64,000 nt of DNA from Ophioderma brevispina (taxonomy: Eukaryota > Echinodermata > Ophiuroidea > Amphilepidida > Ophiodermatidae). Where the stretch lies: the NCBI GenBank assembly GCA_023653785.1, contig JAMKCH010005329.1, positions 45,256 to 109,255 of the forward strand, in the 5' to 3' direction. Within the stretch, counting starts at the first letter, position 1; each line of letters opens with the position of its first letter. This document shows positions 43,960-55,890 of this stretch, piece by piece. A program made the position numbers and the translations under genes. The notes under the pieces were generated by a model. That model was not told where the DNA came from. It saw only the letters and a program-made list of their open reading frames with translations, and searched no databases.

Positions 43960-46900
43960 ATGTATAATACGTATATTTATAATAATAATAATAATACATG
44001 AGGAATCAGTTATAAACTGTACAAGACGAACAGGTGCGGAATATGATCTGCTAGGATAATGGACAACCCGATAGGGCTTATAGTTTATTACTGCCCTGTG
44101 ATCCATAAGTAAAATTAATATTCAATTACAATAATTACAAAATACAATAATGACACAAGTAAGGGATTATATAATATTACATAGGTCGATATCATCCAAG
44201 AACAACATATATCTAACCTAAACAAACACTTAACTGGAATACAGGATCACAGGACTTGGACAAGAAGACAGACTTTTCAACATATCTTGCTGAGGGTATG
44301 TAATACAATAGCATAATGAGGACAGAGGATGAAGAGGTAGCGGTTGAAGAAAGAAGGAGAAGAGATAGAAATGAGATGACGAATGAAGTGAGGAGAAAAA
44401 CAGGACACGGGAGTAATTGATAAGAAATTGGTACTGGTTGATGAAATTGTTTTTTCAGTTGAGCTTTTGATGTTGTATTTTTGTTGTGTAATTGTTGTTA
44501 TGGATTCTGGGAGATCATTCCAAAGTTTGCGCCGTGATACTGAATAATGCTTTCAGAGGTAGATTTTGGGAGGGTAAGATGAAGTTTATCGGCCTGTCTG
44601 GTGTTATAGGCTGCCTGAGTTGTTCTGTTTTGTGGTTAGTAATTGCTGAAGTTTCGGAGCGCTAATGATTGTTGTTATAGTCAAACATGAAGAGCGCTGT
44701 TTGAAGTTGGTTGAGGTTGCCTCTAATTTAATTGTTTTTTCAGTGATAAATAATGGAAAACAAGTTTGAGTTCTATGGGGGGGGTGAGATTTGTGATAGT
44801 GCGAATGGCCCATTTTTGTGTGATGTTTAGTTTGGTGATCCGTGAATGATAGTTGGAGCTTGGAGGCCCAAATGATGTTACAGTAGCTAAGGTAAGGGAG
44901 AACTAGTGTGTTTGTAAAGTGATTTATAAGGTGTGTAGTCTGGAAGGTGGTGTTTAACTCTGTAATTGTACCAATTGCGTGAGACGCTTTGGTAGTGACA
45001 GATTTGATGTGTTCGTTCCATGTAAGTTTGTCGTCGATTGGTAAGCCAAGAAATTTGGTTGAATGTACCTGGAGATTGTCTGTTTATCTATTGTTAATGT
45101 TTGATTGTGATGGGATGGTGGGTGAAGAAAGCATTAGTTAGTTTGTGAAACATTCAGAGAAAGTTTTTAGCCCGACCAGTCAGTGATTTTTGGGCTGAGT
45201 TTCATGATTAATGTTTTAAAAAGTGCATTAATATTAGAGTTTGAGATAAAATGTTTGTGTCATTGCATACAATTAGTTTGAGTGTGTTAGAGATGTTGGT
45301 GAGGTCATTCATGTAAATGATGAAAGAGGGGTCCAGGATTGAGCCTTGAGGGAAGCCACTGTGATGGTTTGATTGATGAATGCGATGGAGTATACGTAGA
45401 CTGATTGTGAGCGTTTAGTACGATGAAACTCCTGAAAACTCCTGCCAAGGCTACTCCACGGACACCGTAATGAGCAAAGCTTGTGAAGAGAATGTTTGAA
45501 TCATAGTGTCGAAAGCCTTGGAGAGATCCACAGGAATACCCCCATGGTGTGGGCATTTTATTTTTTCGTGCAGGTTGAGGTTAGTGTTAGTTCAGGAGTG
45601 CCATGTAGGTGAGCGTTTGGGCTAAAACCTTAATTGTTCATGACAAGAATGTTTGTGCTTATTGAAGATGAAGACTACGTGGTGAACATGATTTTTCAAG
45701 TATTTTGAAAAGATTCGTAGAACAAAATGGGCCTGTAATTTGGCGATGTTATGTAGTCATCTTTTGTTTTATAAGATTGGAATACTTTGGCTAATTTGAG
45801 GTGATCTGGATAAAGTGTTCCGGTGAGAAGTGATGGTTAACTATGTGCCTCAGAGGCGTATGATGTTTAGTCATATGATTTGTTTACAATCCAGGATCTA
45901 TCTTGTCGGTACCACACTTTTACCACTAGGTTTTATAGTGGTGGGAGAAGTTTTGTGCATTTCATCTCAGTACTGGATTCAGTAAATGAGTGAGTGTTTT
46001 TTGGCAAGTGTTTTGTTCAAATGTTTGAAATGGAAGGTGAATTTTGTTAGCCAGTTTTTTTCCCAGGGTAGTGAGTGATCGTTGAATGCATCAGCAATGT
46101 CAAGCGGTCATTATCCTGCTTATTATTATGATTGGAAAAGGTCAGGATTTGTTTAGTGGATACCTCCTACCTAGATTTGTTTGAGGAACTGTCCAGGTTT
46201 GGGTGAGATCATTTTTTTAGTTTCTGAATTTGTGTCTGTGTTGTGTTTGGTGGCTTGGCAATACTAATAATGTGCATTTAATTTGTTTTTGTATGTTTGT
46301 ACTTGTTGTTTTGTTGCTGGTGTGTTTTTCTCAGATAGTGTTTTATAGCGTCCCCTGTGCTTGTGTCTTGAATTGAGCTTGGAAATGCGTTTCATCCGGG
46401 CTGTTTATGGTTACGATTTTTTAAGGTCTTATTTTGTAAGGTGAATGATTCGTTGTAATGCTTCGTATAAGTTTGTAAATGAAGTTGCGGTAGCTATGTT
46501 AGGGTCATTTCTGTGATTATATGTTCCCATGATTCATTGTTGAGTCTACGGTGTAAAGGTGCGAATGTTGTGATCTCTGAGTCACGTTTTAGTGATTGTT
46601 GTTTTGTGCATGCTTATGCTTAAAAGATGTAATGAGGAATATTGGAAGTGATCTGTAATGTCATTGACAAATTCCCTGGTGTGTAGTCTTGTCCTGAGTG
46701 GTGAATGTTATCAATCCGTGGCTGTGGTTATGCGTAATCTTGGTAGGTCTGTTATTTTCAGGGATAAGATTTGCAAGTGATGTGTATAGTCATTAATGTG
46801 TGGAGAGTGGAATAATTGAGAATATTGACATTAAAGTCACCGAACAATATAGACTCAACGTTGGTTTTATTTGTTTCAGTGGAGAAGCTGCTCTAAGCTA

Positions 46901-47340
46901 TTGTAAAATTTTGGATTGTGTGTTCATGCAGTCTGGTAAATAACTCCGACCGCTTATGTGGTTTGGTCTATTGTTGGTGTTAATGGGAGTTCGATGAAAA
47001 GTGAGACAAATTCTGGTTCTGGTGTTTTGTCGATGATTTTGTATGAAGGTGAATTTTTTATGTAAAACAAACTCCCCTGTCCTCTGCCCGTGATTGCTCC
47101 TGTAATGTACTGAGCATTAAAGTGGGTGGGACTTGGTGTCCATAAGCAGGTTTCTGAAAATGCTAAGACACAGAAGAGTGGTTTAGGTGATCAAGGTAGT
47201 TAGTGATTCTTCTACATATGATTTTGTGAATACTACGGCAGTTGAATGGAATATGGAATGATTCGTTGCTTGATGGTTTTATTAGTGTGTTAAGCTGTCT
47301 TCAGTGTGATAGCAGGAGTCAGAACCAGAGTTATTTGTGG
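43960..47340 (-). pseudogene. Decayed full-length-like LINE (EEP endonuclease + RT)
   Basis: On the minus strand, in order: an endonuclease region with FSVLAFSETCLWTP (about 47,170) and LFYIKNSPSYK-IDKTPEPEFVSLFIELP (47,070-46,980). Then RT motifs: a D-NILFTSFAHYGVRGVAL block (about 45,500-45,450), GFPQGSILDP with IIYMNDLTNISN (45,360-45,290), and LKLIVCNDTNI (about 45,280-45,250), where the catalytic F/Y-A-D-D is degraded to CND. Then LPYLSYCNIIW-like sequence (about 44,890) and a FMFDYNNN block (about 44,680). The 3' side ends near (ATT)n at 43,977-43,996. Many stops and frameshifts make it dead. The arrangement fits the Jockey/CR1 supergroup; a finer clade is not decidable by eye. Confidence 0.75.
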
Positions 47341-47572
47341 GTGTGGGTGTAGGATTGGTGTCACATTTTTGAGATGTTTGGGGTCTGTGAGTAACGGATT
47401 GATGAAAAGCTGATTAAGTTTGATGATGTTCAATTTAGTTTGGTGCAAAATCAATTAATGGAATGCGCGGAATTCTTCGCCTGAGCTGGTGGTTAATTGG
47501 CGTTCGTATACTAGCAGGGCATGGCAACTGAAAATATAGGTCAAAGAAAATAATAGTCGAGGGGTTATATTA
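47341..47572. other. Unannotated, possibly the 5' part of the preceding LINE
   Basis: Composition continues that of the LINE, but I could not align motifs here. Confidence 0.35.
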
Positions 47573-47640
47573 GAGAGAGAAAAAGAGAGAGAGAATGAGA
47601 GGAGAGAGAAAGAGAAAGTGTGTGTGAGAGAGAGAGGGGT
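47573..47640. repeat. (GA)n microsatellite
   Basis: AGAGAGAG tracts with a short GTGTGTG interruption. Confidence 0.9.
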
Positions 47641-48682
47641 GAAACTTGAGAGAATGGGTTGGATGAGGTCGTTGAAAAAGGAAGAAAGTAAGAAGAGAGC
47701 AAATGAGAAACCGGGTATATAAAAGTGAACATACTATAGACAAGAATTGTGTTGACAGTCAGACAAGACTACAGCATAAAGACACGGAAGAGTAAAAACG
47801 ACAATAAGGGGGCTAAGATCCAAAATTACTAAGTATTATTTATACAAACTTAGTACAGCAGATGTACAAGAAATTAACTTAATAGAATTAACAGAAAACC
47901 GAAAAATCTTCATATTACCAAAAAAAAAAGGGGGGGGGAAGGTAATAGCAACAAATCGTTCTACAGAAAAGGTATTTAATATGATCCACAGTTAGTTACA
48001 ATATACTGTTAAACAACAATACCACAACCAATATAATTGTATTCAGACGTGTGCGTTACATAGGGTGATAGGTACAATCATAAAGCCTTGGCTACAAAAA
48101 CAATCGTGAATAGAAACTGTATGCACGCTACCCAGTTGAACCCATGAAAGCAATAAGGGATGAGGCGAACGATTAACAGAATCTGGAGAAGGCAAAATGC
48201 TAGTGATGATCAGCCATACATTATGAATAAAACGGGCGTGAGATTGCAACCTGTGCAGTAGTATCTGATAATATTTCCCATGTAAGCCAAGTTAAACAAG
48301 GGGTAATAGAACTTGATTACTGGTAAGACAAACCATAGCGAATCCGTAATATGGCCACAAGGTCATGCAATAAAAAATATATTAAGCCAGGCATGAGATT
48401 TATACAACATTTATGATTATGCGAAAATCATACAGAGAATTATAACTAATTACTAGTATACTTAGAGAAACAAATTGTAGCACCCTGCACAGTGAATCTA
48501 AGTTAGTCAACAAGGAGGAAGCAGAAGGAAATGGCTGATGTGAAATGATAATATAAATAAGAAGAGAGTTTAAAACCATGGATAATAGCAGCCAAAAACA
48601 AAAGTATGAGTGGAATAAGACAATCTGTGCAGGAGCTATTATTTACAATGGCAAAAATAATAACACTGGATTACCGCATTTG
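47641..48682. other. Gene-free spacer
   Basis: An A-rich then G-rich run at about 47,921-47,938. Frames short and unrecognised. Confidence 0.45.
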
Positions 48683-48731
48683 TTTTTTTTTTTTTTTTTT
48701 TTTTTATTTTTTTTTTAAAATTTTTTTTTAC
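48683..48731. repeat. Long poly(T) tracts
   Basis: About 23 T, one A, then 10 T, then A4 and more T. It could be the poly(A) tail of a minus-strand retro-insertion, but no recognisable body was found upstream on that strand. Confidence 0.85.
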
Positions 48732-48735
48732 AAGG

Positions 48736-51625
48736 ACATGAGGGAAGGAAATAAATAATGTAATATACAAGATCATGCTGCAACATTTATTTTTAAAGCA
48801 AAAGGGGTGATACCAACAATGTGGGAGCAACAATATCATAGAATTATATAAAAAAAAAGAGGGCCAAAATATAATTGGTGATGAAAAAAAATAATTGTAG
48901 CATGCCTGAACAGTGAAACCAAGTGAAATCAAAGGAGGGCAAAAATGAGGCGTATCATCATAAATAGAGTTAAGTAAAACCATGATCATGAACAACCAAA
49001 AAACTAAAGGTAGTTTTTGTTTGTAAATTAAGACAATCGGTGCAGTAAGCTAATAGGGTCGGCGGTGCCAAATGTAAACACACATTTTTTTTTTCCCCAA
49101 ATATGGAAAGATAAATCGCAATCTCATCATAGTGCGCAGTTCACCTCAATAGGAAAACGTTTTACACAATTTGGCAATCGCCAGTTGGTGCTAGGTATCT
49201 TCAGAGCCATTGCTTTTACAACCAGAGAAGGGGTGGGTAATATTACCGCAGACTAAAAGCAGCCAAAAAATACCATACACTACCATCAAAATGAACCTAT
49301 TTTTCCTCTAGCCTATAAAGATATAAACATTACATATCTCTTAATGGATAATTTCACCATCAGAAAAAAATTCATACAGGCATTTATTTCCGCCAAAATA
49401 GCGTACAACATCACCACGTTACTACGTTTTTTAACCAGATTACGAACATGGAATACCACATGGCCAGTTCGGATGACGGAAAAAAACAAAACACTCAATT
49501 CCTTGAAACCACTTGCCTCCCAAATGCGTCCAAAATTCCACCTTTTCCTTCACAAAAAAACAAAACAAAACAAGGCCTTTCGCCACGGAGAGACTTCAAC
49601 ACATAACATATCCAATTATAGCTCTAAACACACCCACTCCCTCAACCAAAAACGGTTGACAAAAGTTCAAATTTTTCTCACAATGCAAAAGGCTAGTACC
49701 TACCCCCAATACGAGCACAGTACGTCTTCTGTCAGCACATTTTTGGATTTTCAAAAGTAGACCGATTTTAATATACAGCATACGTCTGATAATTATTAAT
49801 TGTAGCACAAAGCGGCAGTCTGTTAAGCTTAATTGCAGGCAAGGGGCTGGCTTCAGTAGTGAGTACGGCTCTTTTCAGCGCCATCAAATGGTCAAAATGC
49901 AGTCTACATGGTAATTCCTAGTCATGATGACAATCAAAATATTTTTTACAGATGTCAGAGGAAAAGGTTATTGCATCCTAGTATTGTTTTGCAAATTGGA
50001 GTTACTACACCACACATTTGTCCTGAACCCTTTTTTAATTGGTTTAAATAAGTGTCTCAAATTGAATTTATACGAGAGATCAAGATAGAATGTTGACAAA
50101 ATATTTCCAGGTATAGTGTCATATAAAAAACCAAATAAAAGCAGTAGTAATTGTCATTTTAACAATTATTGGAAATGTAGAGAAGAAACCTGATTTTATT
50201 CCTAATTATATTAATAATTTTGTGACAAAAAATCCAAATGCAACTTTCACTCAAATACTCCAAAATAAGACAAAATGTGTTTTTATACTGAAGGCATATT
50301 GGAGTATGAAAAAAAGAAAATCAAATACCGGTTTAAGGCTTAGCAAATAATCCCCCAAATTATAAAAAATAATATAAGGTCAGGTGTTATTATCAATGGA
50401 TATTTCTTGCCCCAAATCAAAGTAAACTTCAGCCTCCCCAGTGACACACTCACTCATATGCCACATTTACATTTCACATACTTTCCCCCTTCCTTCCCCC
50501 AAAGAGCTCAAAATGTTTTGTTCTATATTCCAATATATCTATTAAATGTAATATTTATAGTAATGTGATGTTGCAAGCCATCAAACATTTTTAACACCAA
50601 TTAACAGTTTACAAGTAGGTCACATATCCTTGTATCATATTTGCATATCCTTTCTTCATATTACATTGTTCCAATGGCGTTGCCCACACAATTTTAGCTA
50701 AAAGTAAACTTTTCCCCGCAACTTCCAACATGCAAACTGTACACGCGACCTACTTTTACAGGGTTGCCACTTAAGGGAAGTGTTTTTCAAGATCCTAAAG
50801 GTTACGTAGAGATTTCTTTTCAAAGTACTGGTTGAGGTTTGCTGTTCCAACAAGAACCAAAATCATATCAATATATTTATCAGTTTTTCTACTCCTGCTC
50901 TTCACCCTATTGGCACGGGCCAATTCTGTATCCGTTATAGCACATAAGTCGGTGGCTTTACATGATGGGCCTCACAAATGCTTGCAGGTCATTGGAACGC
51001 CCATCTACAACGAATATTAGAAAATAACCGATATGAATAGTATTTATGAAATCATGCGATTTATGACCGTATCGGTATCTGATCGGCACTCGGCAAAAAT
51101 TCTCAGTTACTTTAAAATTTGTTGCCAAACTGATGCCAAACCGTAAATAAATCGAAACTGAAACAATCATATTTACTTATTTTTATGACACAATAGTGTG
51201 TATGTTGTTCCTAACTATTTTGCCGTTTTAGTGTTTACCTAAATCGATCTGCAACTTTCTGGCAGCTTCCTGGGCTTTCTAAACAGTGATTGATAACGCC
51301 AAAAAATACACATAAAAAAATCGGAACACGAATGAACCATTTTGAAATTTTAAATATGTAATCGGTATAACAGAGATTAGGGTGTTGTTAGACACTAACG
51401 AATATCAGCAAAGACGAGGCTTGTTTGACAAATTAGATGCCGTTTTCATGCTGATTCTAAATATGCACTGGAAATTAATAATTTTTTGACCTTTTTTGAA
51501 ACAACTTTGACAATTTTGTATTGTTCAGCGACTGAGTTGCTTCCGTTTTCAACGCGATTAAGACGACTACTTTGACAGCTATTACACAGCACCCCCCCCC
51601 CCCCCCCACGTCATTGTGGTTGCCA
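48736..51625. other. Gene-free AT-rich spacer
   Basis: The plus frame 49,344-49,760 (138 codons) is lysine/threonine rich without a domain. A frame near 50,832-51,020 has a hydrophobic stretch but no ATG. Neither is supported as a gene. Confidence 0.35.
51590..51608. repeat. Poly(C) run
   Basis: About 17 consecutive C, broken from its surroundings by CAGCA on the left and ACGTC on the right. Confidence 0.9.
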
Positions 51626-51629
51626 GATG

Positions 51630-51850
51630 CAGTTATAAGCGCTCAATAGACTGTTACAACTGCCACACTCTACTTCACATCTTGAACTGAACAAGTGACA
51701 GGTGTAGTTTAAGTGCTCAAAGAGCCTGCACAGCTGTCACACCCTCTAACTTAAAAGCTATCACATTACGATAGTCAGTAATGTGGCATCAGATATGCCG
51801 TTTACTTACTCAAAAGACTATACAACTGTCATACCAACCTTTCTTAACAC
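51630..51850. repeat. Decayed tandem repeat, period about 80-95 bp
   Basis: A GCTCAA-AGA-TG-ACAACTGTCACAC-CT word recurs near 51,638, 51,715 and 51,812 with AGTTTAAGTGCTC and ATTACGATAGTCAG words between. A related block occurs at 53,430-53,600, so the array seems split by about 1.6 kb. Confidence 0.6.
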
Positions 51851-53429
51851 TTTACTGACTAGACAAGGTGTACACGCCGTTTTCTTTACTCGCGTTGTAG
51901 CCTATACGGTAGCTATACCGTGTCTACCGCGGCAGTTACTACTGCACAGTACACCTTGGCTAGTTTGCGAGGCAGTAGGTCTTGCAAAGTACACAGTTAT
52001 TAGGTTATACAGTTATGTGGCTACCCTGCTGTACCTACCCCAATGGCTACCGACCTGTAGTTGCCCACTAGTTAAGTGAAGGGGGATATTGTGTAGACAG
52101 TATCGGAATAGACCCCCAGCGACCCCTTGGTCTCCCGATGACGCCATTCACTTGTTCTTTGTTTAGCATTTTTTATTATGTTTTTTAGCAAATCATTACA
52201 ATTAATAATCTTGTTAAATCCACACTAATCTATTTTAAATAATTTCATGTCCTCGTCTTGTCTTGTCCTGTTTGTTGTGTCTGGTCGTTCCTTTTTGTTG
52301 TGTCTTGTCTTATCTTGTCCCGTCCTGTCTCGTAATCCAATATTAAATGTAACTCTGTATGTGAAAGGTGGTGCCATGCTCAAAGTCCATCCGCCTTATT
52401 CTGACCTCTCCTGCCATTTCATTTAATTCATTCTAAAATTCAGTTTTAAAAAACCCCATTTATCTCTATTATATTTCTGTAATGTAATTTTATCATTGTA
52501 ATGTATTGCACTGATGAGATGCAATAAAACTTATTTGAATTTGAAATAAGGGCATCATAAAAAAACCCCAATTCACACCACTTTAATATAAAATCAAATA
52601 TATGGCAAAAATATCTAAAAAACAAATTGGCCATGAGATATACTGCACGCGCTGAGAGCCGGTGTAACCATGTAGCTATCCGCCCGTGTTTCCAGCTGCT
52701 GTGTGTCATCAATAATCCGCCTATGTGGAAATCATGGAATCCTGGCCGGCGAGTGTACATCTAGTGGGTAGTTAATCTGTCTACTGGTTGTACTGTGGGG
52801 TAACTACCATGAACAAATGTTATACTCTGTCCAGCTCGAAGTATGAAGTGCGGCGCGGGCCATATCCATTGTACCGACGTTCAGCTGTTAAACATAAACC
52901 GGTGTAGTTTAAAAGCCGCACGGGCCACATTTTCACAATATGAATTTCTTCAATTTGCGGCTCAAATGATGTCCCTAGGCCATTGGAGAACAGAGATATA
53001 TTTTACCCATAAAATAACACCCCCAAAACAGATAGAACATTGATTTGAGGATAAAGACATCCAGGTAATTTGTAGTCAACTATTAAGTTTCCATAACTTT
53101 ATACTGTATGTGTATTTACATGGAATATGTTTGACTCGTACTCACTGATTTAAAACACAGAGTTATAGACGATCAACGTGTTGCATAGCGTGGGAAACAT
53201 GCTACGTGCGTGTTCTTGTGTTAAACGCGAATTTCGTTGTCTGCTGAATTACGCGTCGCCTGCGACGTTAATTATAAAATCGTTCTTTTTTTACCCATAA
53301 GGAAGCTGCATTGGTCTTAATCATTCGGGTGAGGGCTTTTGTATATAACAGCCGTAGCAACCATCGCAAAAAATATCCGATTTTAAAAATCTTGAGGGCG
53401 CACTATTTTTCAAATGTGCCAGTGTCCTT
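51851..53429. other. Insert between tandem-repeat blocks; possible retroelement tail
   Basis: Contains a TGTCT/TCTTG-rich stretch (52,254-52,330) and TGCACTGATGAGATGCAATA then AAACTTATTTGAATTTGAA (52,508-52,547), a polyadenylation-like tail resembling 3' ends of invertebrate LINEs. A purine tract GAAGGGGGATATTG (52,079-52,092) looks like a polypurine tract, but no LTR pair was found. Confidence 0.3.
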
Positions 53430-53600
53430 TTAAGGTGCGCAGAAACTGCACAGCCAGCACACCCTCTAACTTGGCCGCTATTATGTAACAATAGTCAGGA
53501 TGCACTTCGAAATACTCCAAAGCACCAGCCATCACACCACCCCTACCTTACAGTTACTACATCACGAAATAGTCCAGGCTGCAGATTCAAAGTGCACAAG
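53430..53600. repeat. Second block of the 51.6-kb tandem repeat
   Basis: GGTGCGCAGAAACTGCACAG, then CCAGCACACCCTCTAACTTG and CAATAGTCAGGATGCA match the unit at 51,713-51,790. A further decayed unit follows (CATCACACCACCCCTACC). Confidence 0.55.
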
Positions 53601-54021
53601 AGACTCCAAGAATGGTTCTCAGGGTTTTGTTGGCTACCCATACTCGTTCCAGGGGTTCTGAAAGTGACTCGTACCAGTACCAATTTTAAGTGCAACATAC
53701 TCCTTTTTAAAACAAATAGTTCTCAGTGAAAATTATCCCGTTTTCATGAAAATATATCCCTAACAGGACCAACTTACATTAAATTATACCTTAAGAAATA
53801 TAATACTTTGTTAATGTAAGACAAATTACACACACACTATGTTATTTTGCTGACACCTTATTTTTTCTAATTGTATCAATGAACTGAAGTTTGATACCCC
53901 CAGCAGACTAGAACGGATATTGTGACTTTGATACCCCTAAAGGTACTCCTGCATCTTCAGCTGGTCCTTTTTTTTGAATGAAGCTGGATACCCAACTAAA
54001 ATCCAAGAACACCCTCCCTTC
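53601..54021. other. Unannotated spacer
   Basis: Nothing supported. Confidence 0.4.
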
Positions 54022-54025
54022 TTAA

Positions 54026-54686
54026 AGGTGCATTGCAATAATCTAGCACCTTGTTTTTTGTTTATGGTTCACTAGAATATTCAATAAAGGTTATTTCCAA
54101 AAATTTCATCTGGATTCTGACGGTGCATTTTGATGTTATGAACAATGTCCTTATCACGGGTCCTGTATATAGAAATAAATATATAATTTCCCGTGAACGC
54201 TTGTGTGTTCCTGCCATCGCTGTTGTCAATGGGAGTTGTAGTTTGATTGATTTTGGTGTTTTTTGTTGAGGGACTTTGGTGTTTGATTTTAATGAATTGG
54301 GTTAAAGGTCATATATTGGTCATCAAAGGTCATTATTTGTGTACATACCCACATTAAGTCATTGCCAGTAGTTATTTTTGAGTACTTGTGGCCGTAGCCT
54401 TTTATGTGCACGAAATGTAGTTTTTTAGATGACTTTCACTCAGAGGTCACTTTGTTTACACCACATGAGCCTTGGGCAGTGGTTCTTCTTACCAGGTATG
54501 AAGTTAATCCGTCAATGTGTATGTGAGAAATGACAATTGTTTAACCTTTGTTTATGGGCACCGCCCCCACAGCCTATAGCCTCTTGGAAAAGCCATTCCC
54601 TGTGGTCTTCCTGTCTAAGCAGCAACACCAATCTCAACTTTTTTATGTAATTGAGGGGATGAGGCTGTGGATCACGATATGCCCCT
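54026..54686. mobile_element. Tentative TTAA-flanked element
   Basis: TTAA followed by AGGTGCATTG at the left, and GATATGCCCCT followed by TTAA at the right, give inverted ends that agree at about 14 of 22 bases. AGGTGCA termini are those of the 9-kb family, but the interior does not clearly match it. Two small frames inside are unrecognised. Confidence 0.3.
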
Positions 54687-54690
54687 TTAA

Positions 54691-55549
54691 TATGGTCATA
54701 ATCTTTTATGTTTGCAACTCTAGACACCTGCAGTGCCCAAATTGTTAAGATACCCTCTTGTAAGCTTTCCTAAAGCGCTGCCATCTACTGCCTCAGGTAT
54801 GTTAGCAACCGGCTATAGCTAATGTAAAGGTTTCACATGTTCACTTCTAGGATCAGTTTACATCGCTTAAAGTTCGGAGAAAAAAACTCAGAGCTGCTTG
54901 CATTAGTGAAAGAGCCGTGCTTGATATGCCCCAACATGGCCATTTTCAATTTTGATAAAGAAAGAAAATGAGTTTCCTGATGCCAATCTTACACAACCAC
55001 TTCAAAAAATACTTAATCGTAACTGTAGATTGCTACAGGGGTACGTGGCTTTTAACACTAATTTTCCCCCCCAAAATTTTTTAGAAAAATTAAAAAAAAA
55101 TTTCCGCCTGAACGGGAGGAATATTTTATAACGTAAGTACCAACATTACTATTATGACGTTCAATGTTTTAAAAACCTATGATTTTGAATCTTAAAATGA
55201 CAAACTTATCTACAGGGTTTTCAAATAATTTTGATGCTCACAATTGCCATGTTTTCACAAGTCTTTTTCCATGTTTTTATTAATTCACTTCTGGGAAATT
55301 TATATTTGCTTCTCGATCACCTGATCAGTCCCAAGAAGATAACAATTTGCAAACTGTCTGTCAAAAAATGAACTTATAACACTTAAAAGTTTAGATATCC
55401 AATGATTTTTTTTTTTTTTTCCCCTTATCAACCCCCTCCAGGCTTTTTCCCAAGTTTAGGAAATATTTTTCTGTTTTTTACTTATTTTGTTTAATGTTTA
55501 CTAAAAAAAAGTTAAAAGGCGAGAAGTCACGGCTATGTGTGCACAAATT
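54691..55549. other. Gene-free AT-rich spacer
   Basis: Poly(T) near 55,407-55,420; otherwise nothing recognised. Confidence 0.45.
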
Positions 55550-55890
55550 GACCTTTGACCTTGAAGGTCATTCTCCTGCAAACCTAATGTAGACCTCTGA
55601 GAGGGTCATTTTCAAAGCAATTTCATCCATCCAATTGTAAACAAAAAACTTGGGGGGGGGGTTAAACAAGTTCTTAGATATTGCCTCCAAGAGTAGGAGG
55701 AAAATTGGTCCCATTTGACCTTGAAATAATCAAGTGCTATTCCTCCATGAACTCTATGTAGACCTCTACGAGGGTCCGCTATCAAAAATTTTTCGTGAAT
55801 CCTGCTGAGGTTCTTGAGATATTTTGCGTGGCAAGAAATGCTGGACCCGATCATGACGACACCCTTTGATCATACGCAGACCCCCCTCGG
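55550..55890. repeat. Tandem pair of a GACCTTGA-rich dispersed repeat
   Basis: Two consecutive copies share TTTGACCTTGAA, TCCTGCA/TCCATGAAC, ATGTAGACCTCT-GAGGGTC, CAA-TTTCATCC-like and TTCTTGAGATATT words. The second ends with GACCCGATCATGACGACACC, a tail style common in invertebrate dispersed repeats. The copies differ by a large gap and a G10 run. Confidence 0.65.

Noticed and set aside
49344..49760. 138-codon plus-strand frame
   Set aside because: Composition follows local A-rich sequence and no domain or splice site supports it.
50832..51020. Signal-peptide-like hydrophobic frame
   Set aside because: It starts at a non-ATG codon, is short, and has no convincing continuation or splice partner.
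52079..52092. Polypurine tract GAAGGGGGATATTG suggesting an LTR retrotransposon
   Set aside because: No pair of long terminal repeats, primer-binding site or recognisable gag/pol sequence is present nearby.
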